This document shows positions 61,236 through 64,000 of a DNA stretch of 64,000 nt, piece by piece. The stretch is from DATAPE01 sp034667525 (lineage in GTDB: Bacteria; Actinomycetota; CADDZG01; WHSQ01), in contig JAXDJO010000061.1 in assembly GCA_034667525.1 (NCBI GenBank), positions 1-64,000 of the forward strand, given 5' to 3'. Position 1 is the first letter of the stretch. Every line of letters begins with the position of its first letter. The notes beneath the pieces are model-generated. The model had not been told where the DNA came from. It ran no database searches and worked only from the letters and a program-made list of their open reading frames with translations. Made by a program: the position numbers and the translations under genes.

Positions 61236-62342
61236 ATGACGCCACCACCCGCCACCCCGCCGCCCGATGCAAATGCCACCGGTGCGCCGACCGCCGGCAG
61301 CGCGCCCTCCCCGGCGCCGATCGCCGATTTCTCGTGGCCGCACGTCCTCGGCACGTTGATCGCGGGGCGATCGCTCTCCGAGGCCGGCGCCGCGGCGGCG
61401 ATGGGAGAGATCATGAAAGGAGATGCCACCGCGGCGCAGATCGCCGGGTTCGTCGTCGCTCTGCGCGTCAAGGGCGAGGCCATCGAGGAGATCGTCGGCC
61501 TGGTGCGGACGATGCGGTCCTACGGGGCGCGCGTCGAAGTCACCGAAGAAGTGCTCGATACCTGTGGCACCGGCGGGGACCGAGCGGGCACGTTCAACGT
61601 TTCGACCGCGGCAGCTTTGGTGTGCGCGGGGGCCGGGGTTCCCGTGGCCAAGCACGGCAACCGCGCCGCGTCCTCACGGTGCGGCTCCGCCGACGTGCTC
61701 GAGGCATTGGGCGTTCGCATCGATCTGCCCCCCGAGGGTGTCGCTCGCTGCATCACGGAAGCCGGCATCGGGTTCTGTTTCGCGCCGATCTTTCACCCCG
61801 CTATGCGCTACGCCGGGCCCCCGCGCAAAGAGCTGGGGGTCGCAACGATCTTCAATTTCCTCGGCCCCCTCACGAACCCTGCGGGTGCCACGCACCAAGC
61901 GCTCGGCGTTGCAGACGCAAAGATGCTCGACAAGATGGTCGACGCCCTCGCCCGGCTGGGCAGCCGGCATGTCGTTGCCTTCCACGGTGAAGACGGACTC
62001 GACGAGCTCTCGACTTCGGGACCATCGCGTGTTCTGGAGCTGAAGGAGGGTCGCATCACGGAATGGATCGTCGAGCCCCAGCAACTGGGTCTCCCGCCTG
62101 CCGACCTAGCAAGCCTCGCCGGCGGTAGCCCCCAGCAGAACGCCCAAGTGCTCCGCGACGTTCTCGAGGGGCAGTCCGGCCCCCACCGTGACATCGTGGT
62201 GCTGAACGCAGCCGCAGGTTTGATGGCTGCGGACCGCGCCGACTCCTTGGAAGGTGGCATTCAGACCGCTGCCCAGGCTATCGACTCGGGACGAGCGACA
62301 CGATCTTTGGACCGCTTGATCGAAGTTGCCTCGTCGGTCTGA
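61236..62342 (+). CDS. trpD: Anthranilate phosphoribosyltransferase
   Basis: Transfers phosphoribosyl from PRPP to anthranilate. 368 residues. An N-terminal Pro/Ala-rich extension of about 30 residues precedes the core. Motifs: VLDTCGTGGDRAGTFNVST, VPVAKHGNRAASSRCGSADV, ATIFNFLGPLTNPAGATHQA and VVAFHGEDGLDELSTSGPS. It is 10 nt after the M20 gene, about 59 kb from trpE/trpG. Its last 82 bp overlap the convergent exonuclease gene. Confidence 0.95.
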   Translation: MTPPPATPPPDANATGAPTAGSAPSPAPIADFSWPHVLGTLIAGRSLSEAGAAAAMGEIMKGDATAAQIAGFVVALRVKGEAIEEIVGLVRTMRSYGARVEVTEEVLDTCGTGGDRAGTFNVSTAAALVCAGAGVPVAKHGNRAASSRCGSADVLEALGVRIDLPPEGVARCITEAGIGFCFAPIFHPAMRYAGPPRKELGVATIFNFLGPLTNPAGATHQALGVADAKMLDKMVDALARLGSRHVVAFHGEDGLDELSTSGPSRVLELKEGRITEWIVEPQQLGLPPADLASLAGGSPQQNAQVLRDVLEGQSGPHRDIVVLNAAAGLMAADRADSLEGGIQTAAQAIDSGRATRSLDRLIEVASSV

Positions 62343-63985
62343 GCGGGCAGGAACCGTAACCGAGGGCGAGCGCCGGAAGGTTGCGCCCACGCTCCCCGGA
62401 CGTGGAGAACGCGTGCCTCGCTCGTTCGCTTCAACCACGCGTTGATGATCGCGGCCTCGCGATCGTCCCGGGCTCCGGTCTTCGAGACATCGCCGGGTAC
62501 GTTCTGTCCCAGGAGGGCGACGACGACGTCGCTGTCACCCCTTCCCGCGGTATCGGTAGCGCCGGCCAACGCCCCCGCACGGAGCAGGAAGGCGCGGCCG
62601 CCGCTGGCCACCACGAGCTCGCCGGCATCGAGGAGCGATTGGGTCTCGAGACGCCGCAGCAAAGTCCGCTCGAGCAGCGCCCCCCGATCCCGGACCTCAG
62701 CGGCTTCCTCGTAGCGTTCTTGCATCGCCAGCCCCACCATTCGATCGAGGAGGGGGTCGAGGACCAGATCAGGTTCCACCGAGAGGGCGACGGCCAGCCG
62801 CGCGATCTGCCGCCGATGTGAGGTTGGATCGAGACCACTGCAGGCCCCCATGTCTCCGAACGCGCACCCGCGACAGCGTTCCGGACGCGTGCATCGGTGC
62901 ACCGGCAGCGCATCCCGGAACGCGTCGACCAGGATCTTGACGGTTCGCGATGTATAGGGGCCGAGGTAGAGGCTCCCGTCGTCTACGGGCCTCCTGGCCA
63001 TCGCCACCTTCGGCGTTTTGCTGCGGACCACGACGCGCACGTACCAACCGGCACGTGACTTTCCCACCCGGTTGTATGGGGGCAGCTCGGTCGCGATTGC
63101 CTGTGCCTCGGCCACCTCCGCTTCGAGCATCGAAGCGTGCGGCTCCGCCGCGATCGACTGCGTCTCTTTAAGGAGATCGCGGATCTTTCGTCTGGGATCG
63201 CCATAGAAGTAGGAGCGAACGCGGCTGCGGATGTCCGTCGCCTTACCCACGTAGAGGGTGTTCGCGCGGGCGCCGACGAACCGGTAGACGCCGATCCCTC
63301 GCGGCAGCTTCTCGGCAAGCACGACTTTGGCAAAGGTTCCATCGAGGCGCGATCGGGAGATCGCGAGCAGATCTTCGAGCGTGACCACGCCGAAGCCGGC
63401 GACGCGCTCTATCAGATGATGCAGCACATCCGTGGTTGCGATCGCGTCCGCGTAGGCGCGGTGGGTCGGTGTATGCGGACAGCGAAGATGCGCGACAAGG
63501 GTCGATAGCTTGTGATTGCGAACCTCTCCGGCCAGCACCTTGCGAGCGAGGTGCGCCGTGTCCACGACGCGGTTGGCCAGTGGCTCGTATCCCGCTCTCA
63601 ACAGGGCGGCGTTCAGGAAGCCGACGTCGAAGCGGGCATTGTGGGCGACGATCACCGCGTCGCGGAGGAATTCGAGGAGGGAGGGGAGCACTGTCTCGAT
63701 GGGGGGAGCCTCGATCAGCATCTCGTCGGAGATACCGGTGAGCAAGCGGACGAAGGCCGGCACGGGTTCCCCCGGGTCGACCAGGGTTTGGAAGGTTCCG
63801 AGCAGCTCGCCCCGCCGCACCTTCACGGCGCCGACCTCGGTGATCGCACAGCTCGAAGCCGACGATCCCGTCGTCTCGAGGTCGAGGACCACGAACGTCA
63901 CGTCGGCCAGAGGGATGCCGAGATCGTCTAGTGACTGCTGGAGGAGCACCCTGAGCACCCTATCGAACACATGTTCGATATCCAA
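62261..63985 (-). CDS. DEDDh exonuclease fused to GIY-YIG/UvrC-type nuclease
   Basis: 574 residues from TTG 63985, supported by GGAGGT 6 nt upstream. N-terminal DnaQ-like domain: FVVLDLETTGSSASSCAITE, VAHNARFDVGFLNAALLRAG and HRAYADAIATTDVLHHLIER carry the DEDDh residues. Then a GIY-YIG domain (GIGVYRFVGARANTLYVGKA, RVRSYFYGDPRRKIRDLL) and UvrC-like blocks (LYLGPYTSRTVKILVDAFRD, RCRGCAFGDMGACSGLD with cysteines), as in Cho/UvrC fusions. Annotated in Actinomycetota as DEDD exonuclease domain proteins; role in repair inferred. Confidence 0.9.
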   Translation of the reverse strand: MDIEHVFDRVLRVLLQQSLDDLGIPLADVTFVVLDLETTGSSASSCAITEVGAVKVRRGELLGTFQTLVDPGEPVPAFVRLLTGISDEMLIEAPPIETVLPSLLEFLRDAVIVAHNARFDVGFLNAALLRAGYEPLANRVVDTAHLARKVLAGEVRNHKLSTLVAHLRCPHTPTHRAYADAIATTDVLHHLIERVAGFGVVTLEDLLAISRSRLDGTFAKVVLAEKLPRGIGVYRFVGARANTLYVGKATDIRSRVRSYFYGDPRRKIRDLLKETQSIAAEPHASMLEAEVAEAQAIATELPPYNRVGKSRAGWYVRVVVRSKTPKVAMARRPVDDGSLYLGPYTSRTVKILVDAFRDALPVHRCTRPERCRGCAFGDMGACSGLDPTSHRRQIARLAVALSVEPDLVLDPLLDRMVGLAMQERYEEAAEVRDRGALLERTLLRRLETQSLLDAGELVVASGGRAFLLRAGALAGATDTAGRGDSDVVVALLGQNVPGDVSKTGARDDREAAIINAWLKRTSEARVLHVRGAWAQPSGARPRLRFLPAQTDEATSIKRSKDRVARPESIAWAAV

Positions 63986-64000
63986 GCACCCACCTCCGAC

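Overview
The window looks like a chromosomal segment from a high-GC Gram-positive bacterium, most likely an uncultured or deep-branching member of the Actinomycetota. The pointers are a GAF-ANTAR regulator, a BldC-type regulator, the complete GlgE maltosyltransferase pathway, a DUF664/DinB protein, many GTG/TTG starts, several apparently leaderless promoters (TANNNT placed 6-8 bases before the start codon) and a type A RNase P RNA. There is no CRISPR array, transposase, integrase or tRNA; the window is almost wholly gene-dense core and accessory metabolism.

Layout. 1-5.5 kb: a fused aroB-aroQ (cut by the window edge) converges on trpG-trpE, behind which lie a YcaQ-like DNA glycosylase, a GNAT acetyltransferase and a PfkB kinase. 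5.5-16 kb: a small conserved protein, a UGT-like glycosyltransferase that seems to start at AUA, an M29 aminopeptidase, a permease-YHS/MOSC pair behind a CsoR-like operator, tandem DUF1990-like paralogues, DedA, and an SDR-QueA-like operon divergent from a SoxR-type [2Fe-2S] regulator. 16.3-21.7 kb: a large polytopic membrane protein and a sulfatase lipoprotein converge on an APS reductase/UDP-sulfoquinovose synthase operon, suggesting a sulfonated glycan or lipid. 22-35 kb: GGDEF protein, TypA, DEAD-box helicase, cupin, ANTAR regulator, flippase-like protein, YjbQ-polyprenyl synthase, AlkA-like glycosylase, fatty-acid desaturase, EamA transporter, small membrane proteins and BldC.

35-48 kb is an alpha-glucan module: glgE-treS-mak-glgB in one operon, divergent glgP, and glgX. 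Trehalose is isomerised to maltose, phosphorylated, polymerised by GlgE and branched by GlgB; GlgP and GlgX degrade the polymer. 47.9-49.6 kb: zinc-ribbon coiled-coil protein, RNase HI and a membrane hydrolase-like protein.

49.7-55 kb is the most interesting region: a cobalamin riboswitch with a clear intrinsic terminator controls a secreted alpha-helical-repeat protein resembling the alpha-toroid of intrinsic factor/transcobalamin, a membrane-anchored protein with a DUF4430-like beta domain, and a complete ECF transporter (T, fused double ATPase, S). This reads as a corrinoid capture-and-import system whose two extracellular parts mirror, as separate proteins, the two domains of the animal B12 carriers. 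55-64 kb: rnpB, a soluble histidine kinase, a short degenerate repeat array, RidA, an FAD oxidoreductase that seems to start at AUC, a small membrane protein, an M20 peptidase, trpD and a DEDDh exonuclease-GIY-YIG fusion.
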